DNA of 64,000 nt from Kitasatospora phosalacinea (lineage in GTDB: Bacteria; Actinomycetota; Actinomycetes; Streptomycetales; Streptomycetaceae): assembly GCF_000716545.1 (NCBI RefSeq), contig NZ_JNWZ01000002.1:133091-197090 (forward strand), in the 5' to 3' direction. Positions 52,777 through 62,075 of the stretch are shown here, piece by piece. The notes under the pieces are model-generated. The model was not told the origin of the DNA. It saw only the letters and a program-made list of their open reading frames with translations, and ran no database searches. Made by a program: the position numbers and the translations under genes. Position 1 is the stretch's first letter. Every line of letters starts with the position of its first letter.

Positions 52777-54827
52777 GCGGACTCCTGCGGAGTGGCGGGA
52801 AGGACGAAGTGCGCGTACGGGACGGTCCAGACCACCTCGTGGCCGATCCGGTGGCCGGTGTAGCCGTCCTCGCCGTACGCGGTGCCGTGGTCGGAGCAGA
52901 CGATCGCGAAGCACGGGCGCCGGGCGCTCATCGCCGCGAACAGCCGCCCGACGTGCGCGTCCACGTACTCCAGCGCGGCGGCGTGCGTCTCCCGGCTGTC
53001 GCCGTCCGCGCGGGTCGCCCCCGGCAGGTGGAACCAGTTCGGCTGGTGCAGCGCCGAGACGTTGACGAACAGGAACAGCGGCTGCCCGGGGCGCTGCCCG
53101 GCCGCGACCCGCTCGGCCACCGCCACCTGCGACTCGAAGGAGGTCGGCGACGGGACGCCCAACTCCGGGGCCCAGTGGCTCTCCTGGAACAGCCCCGGCA
53201 GGACGGAGCCGAGCGGGCCCTGCTTGTTGAAGAACCCCACCCCGCCGATGCACACCGTCCGGTACCCGGCCCCGGCGAGGGCCGTCGGCAGATCCGGCGC
53301 GTCGAACACCCAGGTCCGCGACTCGGTGGTCTCCGAACCCGCGAACCGCGCCGCGAACAGCCGCGGGTGCGGCCCGTCCGGCGAGGCCGGCGTCGGCAGG
53401 AACCCGGCCAGGATCGCCTGGTGCGCGGCGTACGTGAAACTCCCCGGCGAGTGCCGCCGCTCCCAGCCGCCGGGCGGGAGCACCTTCGCGAGGTTGGGCA
53501 GGCGCCCGGCCGCGAGGAGCTCGGCGGCGACGTCGAAGCGGAGGGTGTCGAGGGTGACCAGGAGGAGGTCGTGCGAGCCGACGACCTCGTTCATGTCGGG
53601 CATCTCCCCGGACGGAACCACCGGGGGCCCGGAGCTGCTGCGCGTGGTGGCGGAACCGGAAGCAGGGACGCGCTCCGGCGGGGGACCAGCGGCGGACCGG
53701 GCCCCGCCGTTCCTCGGGCCCCTGCCGTCGCCTCCCTGCAACCGGTAGGCGGGCGAGGCGAGTTGGGCGGCGTAGGTGTCGAGGCCCGGGGCCGGCCCCT
53801 CCGGGAGGCCGGGGAGGTTCGGGAGGAGGTCGCCGAAGGCGTTGACCTCGGCGACCAGGGCGCGGCGCCAGTGGGAGTGGGGGAGGAGGTCGACGCCGAC
53901 CATGGGGGCGTGCGGGAAGCACCTCGCGGCGGCCTCCGCGGTGGCGAGCAGGTCGGGCCAGTGCTCGCCGGCGGCGGCCCGGGCGAGGGCGGTCTCGCCG
54001 CGGGCGCCGCCGAGGTGGAGGTTGGTCACGGGGTGCCGGCTGGTGCGGACCACCGCGTGGGTGGCGCGGCCGCCGACCACCAGCACCCGCAGGTCCGCCG
54101 CGCGGCCGTGCTGGCCGGACTTGGGGATCCAGCGCTCGACGTGCAGGCCCTCGGGGGCGAGCCGGTCGACGAGTTCGGCGACCTCCGCCGCGGAACGGTA
54201 GCGGCGGACGGCCAGCGAGTTGTGCAGCCCGTCCGGGGCGAGCTCCACCGAGGTGGTGGCCTGGACGCGGCCGTGCGGGCCGAACTCCAGCGCCACCACG
54301 CCGGACGCGGAGGAGCCGTGCAGCGGCTTCAGGAACACCCGGCGCATCCCGGCGTCCGCCAGCCGCTCCCGCAACTCCTCGAAGCCGGACGGGAGTCCGC
54401 CCGGCAGCGCGGGCGGCACCGGCACCCCGGCGGCGGCCAGCCGGGCGTGCGTGCGCCGCTTGTCGAACATGACGGCGATCTCCTCCGGGTCGCCGAGCAG
54501 CCGCACCCCGGGCCGGGCGGCCAGCCCGCGCAGCGCCGCGGTGACGCCCGCGTACCAGGCGGGGCCGCCCTCGACCCGGGTCGCGGCGTAGCCCGCGCCG
54601 AGGACGGGGCCGCGCAGCAGCCGGTCGGCCTCCGGGTCCTCGCCGGGGGAGTCGGGCCGGACCACCGTGCCGGGCGGCAGCTCGTACCGCCCGCGCAGCA
54701 GGTCCGACCAGGGCAGCACGGCGGGTTCCGGCCGTCCGGCGGCCCGGGCCGCGGCGGCGAACAGGGTGACCCGCCGGTGCCCCGGGCAGCCCAGGACGAC
54801 CAGGGGCGACGGCTGGTGCGTGGTCAA
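52773..54827 (-). CDS. Fused STM4014 (ATP-grasp-like) and STM4013 (sulfatase-like) protein
   Basis: 684 codons without a stop. Residues 1-365 are STM4014: ATP-grasp-like, with MFDKRRTHARLAAAGVPVP, FLKPLHGSSASGV and GVDLLPHSHWRRALVAEVNAFGDLLPNL (metal-site Glu/Asn). A Pro/Ser/Arg linker (366-408) leads to STM4013 (412-684), an alkaline-phosphatase-superfamily hydrolase with LVTLDTLRFDV, SALHQPNWFHLP and CSDHGTAYGEDG. In most genomes these are two genes. An internal ATG (53594) with GGGGAG upstream would give a normal 273-aa STM4013, so both a fusion and a separate product are possible. The first codon is TTG (54827), with poorly spaced SD. Confidence 0.85.
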   Translation of the reverse strand: MTTHQPSPLVVLGCPGHRRVTLFAAAARAAGRPEPAVLPWSDLLRGRYELPPGTVVRPDSPGEDPEADRLLRGPVLGAGYAATRVEGGPAWYAGVTAALRGLAARPGVRLLGDPEEIAVMFDKRRTHARLAAAGVPVPPALPGGLPSGFEELRERLADAGMRRVFLKPLHGSSASGVVALEFGPHGRVQATTSVELAPDGLHNSLAVRRYRSAAEVAELVDRLAPEGLHVERWIPKSGQHGRAADLRVLVVGGRATHAVVRTSRHPVTNLHLGGARGETALARAAAGEHWPDLLATAEAAARCFPHAPMVGVDLLPHSHWRRALVAEVNAFGDLLPNLPGLPEGPAPGLDTYAAQLASPAYRLQGGDGRGPRNGGARSAAGPPPERVPASGSATTRSSSGPPVVPSGEMPDMNEVVGSHDLLLVTLDTLRFDVAAELLAAGRLPNLAKVLPPGGWERRHSPGSFTYAAHQAILAGFLPTPASPDGPHPRLFAARFAGSETTESRTWVFDAPDLPTALAGAGYRTVCIGGVGFFNKQGPLGSVLPGLFQESHWAPELGVPSPTSFESQVAVAERVAAGQRPGQPLFLFVNVSALHQPNWFHLPGATRADGDSRETHAAALEYVDAHVGRLFAAMSARRPCFAIVCSDHGTAYGEDGYTGHRIGHEVVWTVPYAHFVLPATPQESA

Positions 54828-54843
54828 CTCTCCGCCGCCCCGC

Positions 54844-55794
54844 CTACTCGGAGACGGCGACGTAGCGCCAGTTGTCGCCCGGGTCCCCGGCCCCGGAGAG
54901 GTCGACGGCGACGCCGGGCAGGGCCTCGCGCAGCCGCTGCTGCATGCCCTCGGTGAGGTAGTGGTGGTGCAGGTCCAGGGTCTTCAGGTGGGTGAGCGGC
55001 TGACCCTCCAGCAGCGCGGCCGCACCCTCGTCGCCGAGCGCGCCCATGGACAGCGACAGCCCGGTCAGCCGGGGCACCACCGGGGCCTGGGCGACCAGCG
55101 CGGCGATCCGGTCCTGGGACTCGGAGTTCTGCAGCCCCAGGTACGTCAGCGCGGGCAGCCTGGCGCCGGACAGGAACGGGGCGAGGTCCTCCAGCGTCCA
55201 GTCGCCGCCGTAGTTGGCGACGCCGAGCCACAGCTCCAGCCGCTCCAGCGCCGGGAAGTCGCAGGCGCCGACCGCGCGGACGACCGAGGCGGGCAGGCCG
55301 CCCGCCTCGAAGCGCAGCGCCTTCAGCTTCTCGTGCCGCAGCGGCTTGAGGCCGAGCCGCTCCTTGTCGTCGTAGTCCTCGCTGGCGCCGCGCACCACCA
55401 GCTCCTCCAACTGCGGGAAGGTCTCGAACACCGGCGTGACGTCGCACATCTGGATCCAGGAGATCTCGCACTCCTCGAAGGTGATGTCGCCGAGGAACAG
55501 CGCGCGCAGCGCGGGCAGCCGGTCGGCGGCGGCCAGGATCAGCGGCAGCGCCTCGGACAGCGGCTCCGGCTCCTCCGGGAACCAGCGGCCGAGCACCAGC
55601 GCGGTGACCTGTGCCGGGTCGACGGTGTCCAGGAACTTCTGCCACAGCTCGGCGAAGCCCTGCTCGTCGTCCCAGTCCAGGGCGATCCGCCAGGCGGTGC
55701 CGCCCGCCGCCGGGAGCTCCCCCTTCTCCGCGGCCGCCCGGAAGTCGGTGACCGGGAGCCCGTGGAACTCCTCGACGTGGTTGTTGACGGTCAT
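54844..55794 (-). CDS. STM4015-family leucine-rich protein
   Basis: 316 aa. The middle and C-terminal parts contain leucine-rich repeat units (LPALRALFLGDITFEEC, FPQLEELVVRG, LPALTYLGLQNSE, LTGLSLSMGALGDEG, LKTLDLHHHYL), a solenoid suited to protein binding. No signal peptide. First gene of the operon; GAGGAG lies before the ATG and the next gene starts 16 nt after its stop. It may present a substrate to, or scaffold, the radical SAM enzymes (inference). The 214-bp upstream gap separates it from a divergent gene pair. Confidence 0.88.
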   Translation of the reverse strand: MTVNNHVEEFHGLPVTDFRAAAEKGELPAAGGTAWRIALDWDDEQGFAELWQKFLDTVDPAQVTALVLGRWFPEEPEPLSEALPLILAAADRLPALRALFLGDITFEECEISWIQMCDVTPVFETFPQLEELVVRGASEDYDDKERLGLKPLRHEKLKALRFEAGGLPASVVRAVGACDFPALERLELWLGVANYGGDWTLEDLAPFLSGARLPALTYLGLQNSESQDRIAALVAQAPVVPRLTGLSLSMGALGDEGAAALLEGQPLTHLKTLDLHHHYLTEGMQQRLREALPGVAVDLSGAGDPGDNWRYVAVSE

Positions 55795-56008
55795 GCGCTG
55801 CTCCTCGCTGCCGGTGTCGCTGCTCGTCGTACCGCTGCTGTGCCGTGGTGGTGCCGTGGGCCCAATGGTGGGCCGGAGACCTGTCTACCAGCCGCCCGTG
55901 ACGTTCACCCGCACGAAGGACGGGACGGGCGCCGGGTTGTCGGTGGCACGGCCTAGTTTCCGGTGCGTGGAGTTCGGCAGCGGGCCGGACCGGACCAGGG
56001 GAGGCCCC

Positions 56009-56335
56009 GTGTACCGCCAGGGAGACGTACTGATCGTGCCGGTCGCGCCGGGCGCCGTCCCGGGCGCCGTCGCGCACATGGCGCGCCAGCCGCGGGACGC
56101 CAGGGGGCGGCTGGTGCTGGCCCTCGGCGAGGTGACCGGGCACGCCCACGCGGTGGTCGGCCCGGGCGAACTCGTCCGCGAGGGCGGCCCGTTCTCCTTC
56201 GCCTGGCTGCACCTGCCGGAGGGCGGCAGGGTCGTCCACGAGGAGCACGCGGCGATCGTGCTGCCCAGCGGCTGGTTCCGGGTGGTGCGCCAGCGCGAGT
56301 ACACGCCCGGCGCGGTCCGCATGGTCGCCGACTGA
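56009..56335 (+). CDS. Small conserved protein of unknown function
   Basis: 108 aa, predicted all-beta. It contains the motifs YRQGDVLIVPV, LALGEVTGHAHAV and VVHEEHAAIVLPSGWFRVVRQREYTP; the His-rich GEVTGHAH is its most striking part and could bind metal. GTG start with GGGGAGG upstream. It precedes the DUF6745 gene by 46 bp in what appears to be one operon, divergent from STM4015. Confidence 0.78.
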   Translation: MYRQGDVLIVPVAPGAVPGAVAHMARQPRDARGRLVLALGEVTGHAHAVVGPGELVREGGPFSFAWLHLPEGGRVVHEEHAAIVLPSGWFRVVRQREYTPGAVRMVAD

Positions 56336-56381
56336 ACCCGCCCGCCCGTCACCCGCACCGGAACCAGGACACGGAGAACTG

Positions 56382-57491
56382 ATGACCAGCCAGCTGACCG
56401 GCCGCCCGGCCGACCTCTCGGTGGCCCACTGGCGGGCCGTCGCCGCCGCCACCGGCCCCGCCGACCGGGCCACCGCCGAACAGGCCGTCAAGGACGCCTA
56501 CCGGGCCGCCGGGCTGGCGGAGCCCGAGGAGTTCCGCTGGTACCCCTCGCCGCGCGCCGCCCTCGCCGAACTCCTCGACCGCGGGGACGGGTTCGGGGCG
56601 AGCGTGCGCGAGCGGGTGCGCACCGCCGCCTGGGAGCGGGCCCGCACCGCCGCCCTGGCCGCGCTCGGCCCCACCGGCTGGGCCGAGCTGTGGAACACCA
56701 CCGGCGCCGAACTCGCCGCCACCACCGCGCTGCCCGCCGAACGCGTCCGCACCGCGCTGCTCGACCACTTCGCCCCCGAGCCCGAGCCGGTCCCCGACTG
56801 GCGCGAGGCCCGCAAGTCCGAGAACCGGGCGGCCCGGCTGGCCGCCGTCCAGGGCCGCGCCACCGTCCGGCTCGCCCTGCTGGAGGCGGTGGCCGGCCAG
56901 CACGACGCCGCCTGGCTCGCCGCCTTCGACACCGCCGGCACCGGCGACGCGGCCCTCGCCGCGCTGGCCGGCGTCGCCCGCCAGACCGGCTGGTGGTGGC
57001 CGTACGAGCGCACCGTGCTGCTCACCGAACGCCCCACCGCCCTGCACCGCGACGAGGCCGGCCGGCTCGACCGCGCCGACGGCCCCGCCCTCGCCTACGC
57101 CGACGGCTTCGCCCTGCACGCCTGGCGCGGCATGCCCGTCCCCGCCGACTTCCCCGAGCGGCTGACCGGCCTCACCCCCGAGCGGATCCGCGCCGAGGAG
57201 AACGCCGAACTGCGCCGCGTCATGCTGGAGCACTTCGGCTACGACCGCTACCTCGCCGAATCCGGCGCCGAACCGCTGCACCGGGACGAGACCGGCGTCC
57301 TGTGGCGGATCCAACTCCCGAACGACGAACCGGTGGTGATGGTCGAGGTGGTCAACTCCACCCCCGAACCGGACGGCACCCACCGCACCTACTACCTGCG
57401 CGTCCCGCCCGGCACCCGCACCGCCCGGGCCGGCGTCGCCTGGACGTTCGGCGTCGAGGAGGCCGACTACCAGCCGCAGCGCGAGACCTGA
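56382..57491 (+). CDS. DUF6745-like protein
   Basis: 369 aa, rich in Ala and Arg, with a helical first half and a C-terminal beta part (LHRDETGVLWRI, EVVNSTPEPDGTHRTYYLRVPP). It looks like the actinobacterial DUF6745 family, whose members often accompany LRR or STM4015-type genes; that link is from memory. No catalytic motif, signal peptide or membrane helix. GGAGA precedes the ATG. Function unknown. Confidence 0.75.
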   Translation: MTSQLTGRPADLSVAHWRAVAAATGPADRATAEQAVKDAYRAAGLAEPEEFRWYPSPRAALAELLDRGDGFGASVRERVRTAAWERARTAALAALGPTGWAELWNTTGAELAATTALPAERVRTALLDHFAPEPEPVPDWREARKSENRAARLAAVQGRATVRLALLEAVAGQHDAAWLAAFDTAGTGDAALAALAGVARQTGWWWPYERTVLLTERPTALHRDEAGRLDRADGPALAYADGFALHAWRGMPVPADFPERLTGLTPERIRAEENAELRRVMLEHFGYDRYLAESGAEPLHRDETGVLWRIQLPNDEPVVMVEVVNSTPEPDGTHRTYYLRVPPGTRTARAGVAWTFGVEEADYQPQRET

Positions 57492-57674
57492 GCGGCGGCC
57501 GGGCGGTGGCTGTCAAGGGTGCGGGCCGATGATTCGGCTTCCGTCCGGCGCCCTCCGATTGGGAGGAATTCGCCGAAGCGGCACCGCTGTTCCGCAGGCG
57601 AGCGCCCCTGATATACCTCGGTGTCCCGGGGCAGGGGACGACCCGCCCCCGAGACGAACAGGTGGTGACGGGCA

Positions 57675-58514
57675 GTGAAGCTCCTCCGCGTGGGCCCTGC
57701 GGGCGCAGAACGACCGGTCGTACTCGCCCCCGACGGCACCGCCCGCGACCTCCGCCCGCTCACCCCCGACCTGGACGGCGCGTTCCTCGCCGGGTTCGAC
57801 CCGGCGGCGCTCGACCCCGCCACCCTGCCGGTCACCGACCTCGCCGGGGAGCGCGTCGGCCCGCCGGTCGCCCGTCCCGGCAAGATCGTCGGCATCGGCC
57901 TCAACTACCGCGACCACGCGGCCGAGGCCGGCGCCGCGATCCCGGCCGAGCCGGTGGTCTTCCTCAAGCCCGTCAACACCCTGGTCGGCCCCCACGACCA
58001 GGTGCTGGTCCCGCGCGGCAGCGAGAAGACCGACTACGAGGTCGAACTCGCCGTCGTCATCGGCCGCACCGGCCGCTACCTCGACACCCCGGCCGACGCC
58101 GCCGCGATCATCGCCGGCTACGCGGCCGTCAACGACGTCACCGAACGGGCCTTCCAGTTCGACCGCGGCGGCCAGTGGGACAAGGGCAAGTCCGCCGAGA
58201 CCTTCACCCCGCTCGGCCCCTGGCTGGTCACCCCCGACGAACTCGGCGACCCGCAGGCCCTCGACCTGCGCCTGTGGGTCAACGGCGAACTCCGCCAGCA
58301 CGGCTCCACCGCGGACATGATCTTCCCGGTCCACGAGACCGTCCGCTACCTCACCCACTTCATGCGCCTCGATCCCGGCGACGTCGTCATCACCGGCACC
58401 CCCGCCGGCGTCACCCTCGGCCGCCCGGGCACCCCCTTCCTCCGCGAGGGCGACGAGATCGCCCTGGAGGTCACCGGCCTCGGCCGCCAGGAGACGACTC
58501 TCGGGCAAGCCTGA
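57675..58514 (+). CDS. Fumarylacetoacetate hydrolase family protein
   Basis: 279 aa FAH-fold hydrolase/decarboxylase. Catalytic and metal residues are visible: GIGLNYRDHAAE (75-84), FLKPVNTLVGP, the metal pair Glu122 and Glu124 in DYEVELAVVIG, Asp154, and GTPAGV. Members cleave C-C bonds of 2-oxo or 4-oxo acids from aromatic degradation, or decarboxylate oxaloacetate. GTG at 57675 chosen from the family N-terminus. Monocistronic; no aromatic pathway genes adjoin, so the substrate is open. Confidence 0.9.
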   Translation: MKLLRVGPAGAERPVVLAPDGTARDLRPLTPDLDGAFLAGFDPAALDPATLPVTDLAGERVGPPVARPGKIVGIGLNYRDHAAEAGAAIPAEPVVFLKPVNTLVGPHDQVLVPRGSEKTDYEVELAVVIGRTGRYLDTPADAAAIIAGYAAVNDVTERAFQFDRGGQWDKGKSAETFTPLGPWLVTPDELGDPQALDLRLWVNGELRQHGSTADMIFPVHETVRYLTHFMRLDPGDVVITGTPAGVTLGRPGTPFLREGDEIALEVTGLGRQETTLGQA

Positions 58515-58603
58515 GAACGGCGGAGGGGAACGCACCGGGGGCCGGGCTCCGGCCGGCGGCAGCACGCGCCCGCCGTTCCCCGAGCCCCCGGCGGGTGCTC
58601 CCC

Positions 58604-59362
58604 TCACAGCCCCAGGTCGCGCAGGCGCCCGATGAGCACCCCCGCCGGGCTGTCCGCCGTCTCCAGCGCCAGCCAGCCGTGCAGGACCTCCGCGGTCTGG
58701 GCGTCGCGGACGGCGGTGGCCGCGGCCATCACCACGAACTGGTCGACCAGCCAGGCGCAGAGCGAGTCGGCCGGGATCTGCCGGCCCTCGTCGAGCCAGC
58801 TGATCGCGGAGGCCTCGACCACCGAGATCCAGGAGCGCACCAGCAGGGTCAGCCGCGGCCCGGCCTCCCGCACGCCGAGGTGGCGCAGGGTGCGCCGGAG
58901 CGCCGCGCGGCGCACGTCGTCGACGATGGCCGAGGTGCGCGCGGTCTCGACGACCGAGCCGCCGCGCAGCAGCGCGCCGTACCCGGCGGCGTGCTCGCCG
59001 ACGAAGTCGAAGTAGCGGTGCAGGACGGCGCCGAGCTGCTGGGTGGGGGTGCCGTCGGAGGGTTCGACGGCGAAGCGGGTGGTGAGTTCGGAGGCGGCGC
59101 TGCGCAGCGCCGCCTCGTACAGCTGCTGCTTGCCGCCGGCGAAGTAGCGGTAGACGAGCGGCCGGGAGGCCCCCGCGGCCTCCGCGACGTCGTCGAGCGA
59201 GACCTCCTCGGGCGGGCGGGCGGCGAAGAGTTCGAGGGCGACGGCGATCAGCTGCTCGCGCCGTTGCTGGACGGGCAGTCGCCGGTAGGAGGCGCGGCGG
59301 GGGCGCCCCGCGGCGGTGGGGTCGTCGACGGGTTCCTCGACGGGGGAGGGGGTCGCTGCCAT
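58604..59362 (-). CDS. TetR-family transcriptional regulator
   Basis: 252 aa; TetR helix-turn-helix at about 34-80 (RREQLIAVALELFAARPPEEVSLDDVAEAAGASRPLVYRYFAGGKQQL), preceded by a 30-residue disordered arm, and an all-helical effector domain. Leaderless start: TACCCT (59375-59370) ends 7 nt before the ATG. Diverges from the second rhomboid-like gene, which is a possible target; no palindromic operator was seen between them. Confidence 0.9.
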   Translation of the reverse strand: MAATPSPVEEPVDDPTAAGRPRRASYRRLPVQQRREQLIAVALELFAARPPEEVSLDDVAEAAGASRPLVYRYFAGGKQQLYEAALRSAASELTTRFAVEPSDGTPTQQLGAVLHRYFDFVGEHAAGYGALLRGGSVVETARTSAIVDDVRRAALRRTLRHLGVREAGPRLTLLVRSWISVVEASAISWLDEGRQIPADSLCAWLVDQFVVMAAATAVRDAQTAEVLHGWLALETADSPAGVLIGRLRDLGL

Positions 59363-59501
59363 GCGTGCCAGGGTAGACCTCGGGCGGCCCGCCGCACCCC
59401 CTCCGCACGGCCGCCACCGGCGGGTTCCCGTCGGGCGGAGCCCGGTCCGTAGCCGCAGACTGTGGGCAGGTCTCGGGTCACGTCGCGGCGAGGAGCGGCC
59501 G

Positions 59502-60161
59502 GTGCGGTGGGTGCGGGCGGTGGGGCGGTGGGTCGGGAGGTCCCCGGGGACGTATGTGTGGCTGGTGCTGCTGGCGTTGACCAGCTTCGTGGTGGCGCGG
59601 ATGGACCCGGCGGCGCTGGACTACTTCCTGCAGAAGCGTTCCACCAACGTCGACCAGCTCGGTTCGCACCCGGTGCACGCCCTGCTGGTCAGCCTGATCT
59701 GGACCGAGCAGGCGAACTTCCTGTTCTACTTCGTGGTGTTCCACGTCTTCCACGTGCCGGCCGAGCGCTGGCTCGGCACCCGCCGCTGGCTGACCGTCGC
59801 GCTCACCGCGCACGTGGTGGCGACGTTCGTCAGCGAGGGCGTGGTCGCCTGGGGCGTCAACCACCACGCGCTGCCGATGAACCTGTCGACCACGGTGGAC
59901 GTCGGCGTGTCGTACGCGCTGGCCGGGGTGGAGGGCGTGCTGACGTACCGTCTGGCCGGGGCGTGGCGCTGGACGTACGGGTGCGGGCTGGTCGGGTTCT
60001 ACCTGGTGCCGCTGCTGGTCTCGCACACCTTCACCGACCTGGGGCACTTCTGCTCGGTGCTGGTCGGTCTGGCGTTCTACCCGATCACCCGCGGCCGCCC
60101 GACCTGGGACCCGTGGCGCGGCGTCCGCCGGCTGGCGACGTCGATGGCCGACAGGGGTTGA
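59502..60161 (+). CDS. Rhomboid-like membrane protein (paralogue 2)
   Basis: 219 aa, about six membrane helices. Shares with the protein at 28741 the order AHVVAT (His104), VDVGVSYA (Ser137) and LGH (His182), the spots of the rhomboid TM2 His, GxSx and TM6 His. GTG at 59502 with AGGAG six bases upstream; the frame is open to 59316 but overlaps tetR. Proteolytic activity is possible, not shown. Confidence 0.78.
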   Translation: MRWVRAVGRWVGRSPGTYVWLVLLALTSFVVARMDPAALDYFLQKRSTNVDQLGSHPVHALLVSLIWTEQANFLFYFVVFHVFHVPAERWLGTRRWLTVALTAHVVATFVSEGVVAWGVNHHALPMNLSTTVDVGVSYALAGVEGVLTYRLAGAWRWTYGCGLVGFYLVPLLVSHTFTDLGHFCSVLVGLAFYPITRGRPTWDPWRGVRRLATSMADRG

Positions 60162-60191
60162 ATTCGCCTGCGGCTGCGACAGGATGGCCGG

Positions 60192-61904
60192 ATGGCTCAT
60201 GAACTGAACGACCCTCACCCGAGCGGCCCCACCCCGCGCCGCCTCGCCGATTCCTACGTCCGCGCGCTCGCCGACGCCGACCCGCTGACCGCGGTGTACC
60301 TCGGCCTCAACCCGGAGGACGACCGGCTCACCGACCTGTCGGCCGAGGGCATCGAAGCCACCGCCGACCTCGCCCGCCGCACCCTCGCCGCCCTGGACGA
60401 ACTGGAGGCGTCCGGCCCGGTCGAGGACGAGGCGGAACGCCGCTGCGCCCGGCTGCTGCGCGAGCGGCTGACCGCCGAACTGGCCGTCCACGACGCGGGC
60501 GAGGGCTACCGCAGCGTCCGCAACCTGGGCTCGCCGGTGCACAACACCCGCGAGGTGTTCACCCTGCTGCCCACCGACACCGACGAGGACTGGCAGCGCC
60601 TCGGCCGCCGGCTGGCCCGCTTCCCGCTCGCCATGGCCCAGTACCGGCAGAGCCTGGAGGAGGGCGTCCGGCGCGGCCTGCTGTCGGCGCCGCGCCAGGT
60701 GGAGACGGTGGTCGGCCAGTTCGGCGAGTGGATCGACGGCGAGCGGCCCGGCGGCTGGTTCGGCGAACTCGTCGCCCCCGCCCCCGAGCACCTGCGCGAA
60801 CTGCTGACCGCCACCGCGGTCGAGGCCACCACCGCCCTCGTCGAACTGCGCGACTGGATGCGCGACGTGTACGCCCCCGCCGCCCAGGGCACCCCCGACG
60901 CGGTCGGCCGGGAGCGCTACGCCCGCTGGGTGCGGTTCTGGACCGGCGCCGACCTCGACCTGGACGAGGCGTACCGCTGGGCCTGGGAGCAGTTCCACGA
61001 GCTGGACGCCCAGATGCGGGTCGAGGCGGAGAAGGTCCGCCCGGGCGCGACCCCGATGCGGGCCATGAAGTGGCTGGAGACCGACGGCCCGGCGATCCGC
61101 GGCGAGCAGCAGGTGCAGGAGTACCTGCAGGGCCTGATGGACCGGGCGATCCGCGACCTCCAGGGCACCCACTTCGACCTGGCCGAGCCGCTGCTGAAGG
61201 TGGAGTCGCGGATCGCCCCGCCCGGCAGCGCCGCCGCCCCGTACTACACCCAGCCCTCGCTGGACTTCTCCCGCCCCGGCCGGACCTGGCTGCCCACCCT
61301 GGGCCGGGAGGCGTTCCCCGAGTGGGACCTGGTCTCCACCTGGTACCACGAGGGCGTCCCGGGCCACCACCTCCAGCTCGCGCAGTGGACGTACGTCGCC
61401 GACCGGCTCTCCACCTACCAGGTCACCCTGGGCGGGGTCAGCGCCAACATGGAGGGCTGGGCGCTGTACGCCGAGCGCCTGATGGACGAGCTCGGCTACC
61501 TGACCGACCCGGGCCACCGCCTCGGCTACCTGAACGCCCAGATGATGCGGGCGCTGCGGGTGATCGTCGACATCGGCATGCACGCCGAACTGGCCTTCCC
61601 GGCCGACTCGCCGTTCGCCCCCGGCGAGCCGATGACGCCCGAGCTCGCCCGCGCGTTCTTCGGCGCGTACTGCGGCCTGTCCGCGGACTTCCTGGACAGC
61701 GAGCTGGTGCGCTACCTCGGCCTGCCCGGCCAGGCGATCGGCTACAAGCTCGGCGAGCGGGCCTGGCTGCGCGGCCGGGCCGCGGCCCGGGCGGCGGCCG
61801 AGGCGCGCGGCGAGGAGTTCGACCTCAAGGCCTGGCACATGGCGGCGCTCTCCCAGGGCTCGCTGGGCCTGGACGACCTGGTCACCGAGCTGAGCGCGCT
61901 GTAA
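60192..61904 (+). CDS. DUF885-family metallopeptidase-like protein
   Basis: 570 aa, all-helical DUF885 protein with the zinc-binding-like HEGVPGHH (386-393) followed by NMEGWALYAE, in the manner of an HExxH-type carboxypeptidase (M32-like) site. No signal peptide, so cytoplasmic. A promoter TTGAAT (60158-60163), 16 bp, CAGGAT (60180-60185) overlaps the upstream stop and ends 6 nt before the ATG, so the gene is leaderless and separately transcribed. Substrate unknown. Confidence 0.85.
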   Translation: MAHELNDPHPSGPTPRRLADSYVRALADADPLTAVYLGLNPEDDRLTDLSAEGIEATADLARRTLAALDELEASGPVEDEAERRCARLLRERLTAELAVHDAGEGYRSVRNLGSPVHNTREVFTLLPTDTDEDWQRLGRRLARFPLAMAQYRQSLEEGVRRGLLSAPRQVETVVGQFGEWIDGERPGGWFGELVAPAPEHLRELLTATAVEATTALVELRDWMRDVYAPAAQGTPDAVGRERYARWVRFWTGADLDLDEAYRWAWEQFHELDAQMRVEAEKVRPGATPMRAMKWLETDGPAIRGEQQVQEYLQGLMDRAIRDLQGTHFDLAEPLLKVESRIAPPGSAAAPYYTQPSLDFSRPGRTWLPTLGREAFPEWDLVSTWYHEGVPGHHLQLAQWTYVADRLSTYQVTLGGVSANMEGWALYAERLMDELGYLTDPGHRLGYLNAQMMRALRVIVDIGMHAELAFPADSPFAPGEPMTPELARAFFGAYCGLSADFLDSELVRYLGLPGQAIGYKLGERAWLRGRAAARAAAEARGEEFDLKAWHMAALSQGSLGLDDLVTELSAL

Positions 61905-62075
61905 CCGGACGACCGCGTCCCGGGTGGCCGATGCGGCCGGACACCCGGGACTGCCGTCCCGAATACTGACATCACCGGACAATTCGTCTTGCCGCCGTCC
62001 CGCTCGGGGGTTTCCCTGGGAAGAGCGCCGTACGCGCCCAGGCCCGATCCCCGATCTGCGGAAGGCGGCCCCACG

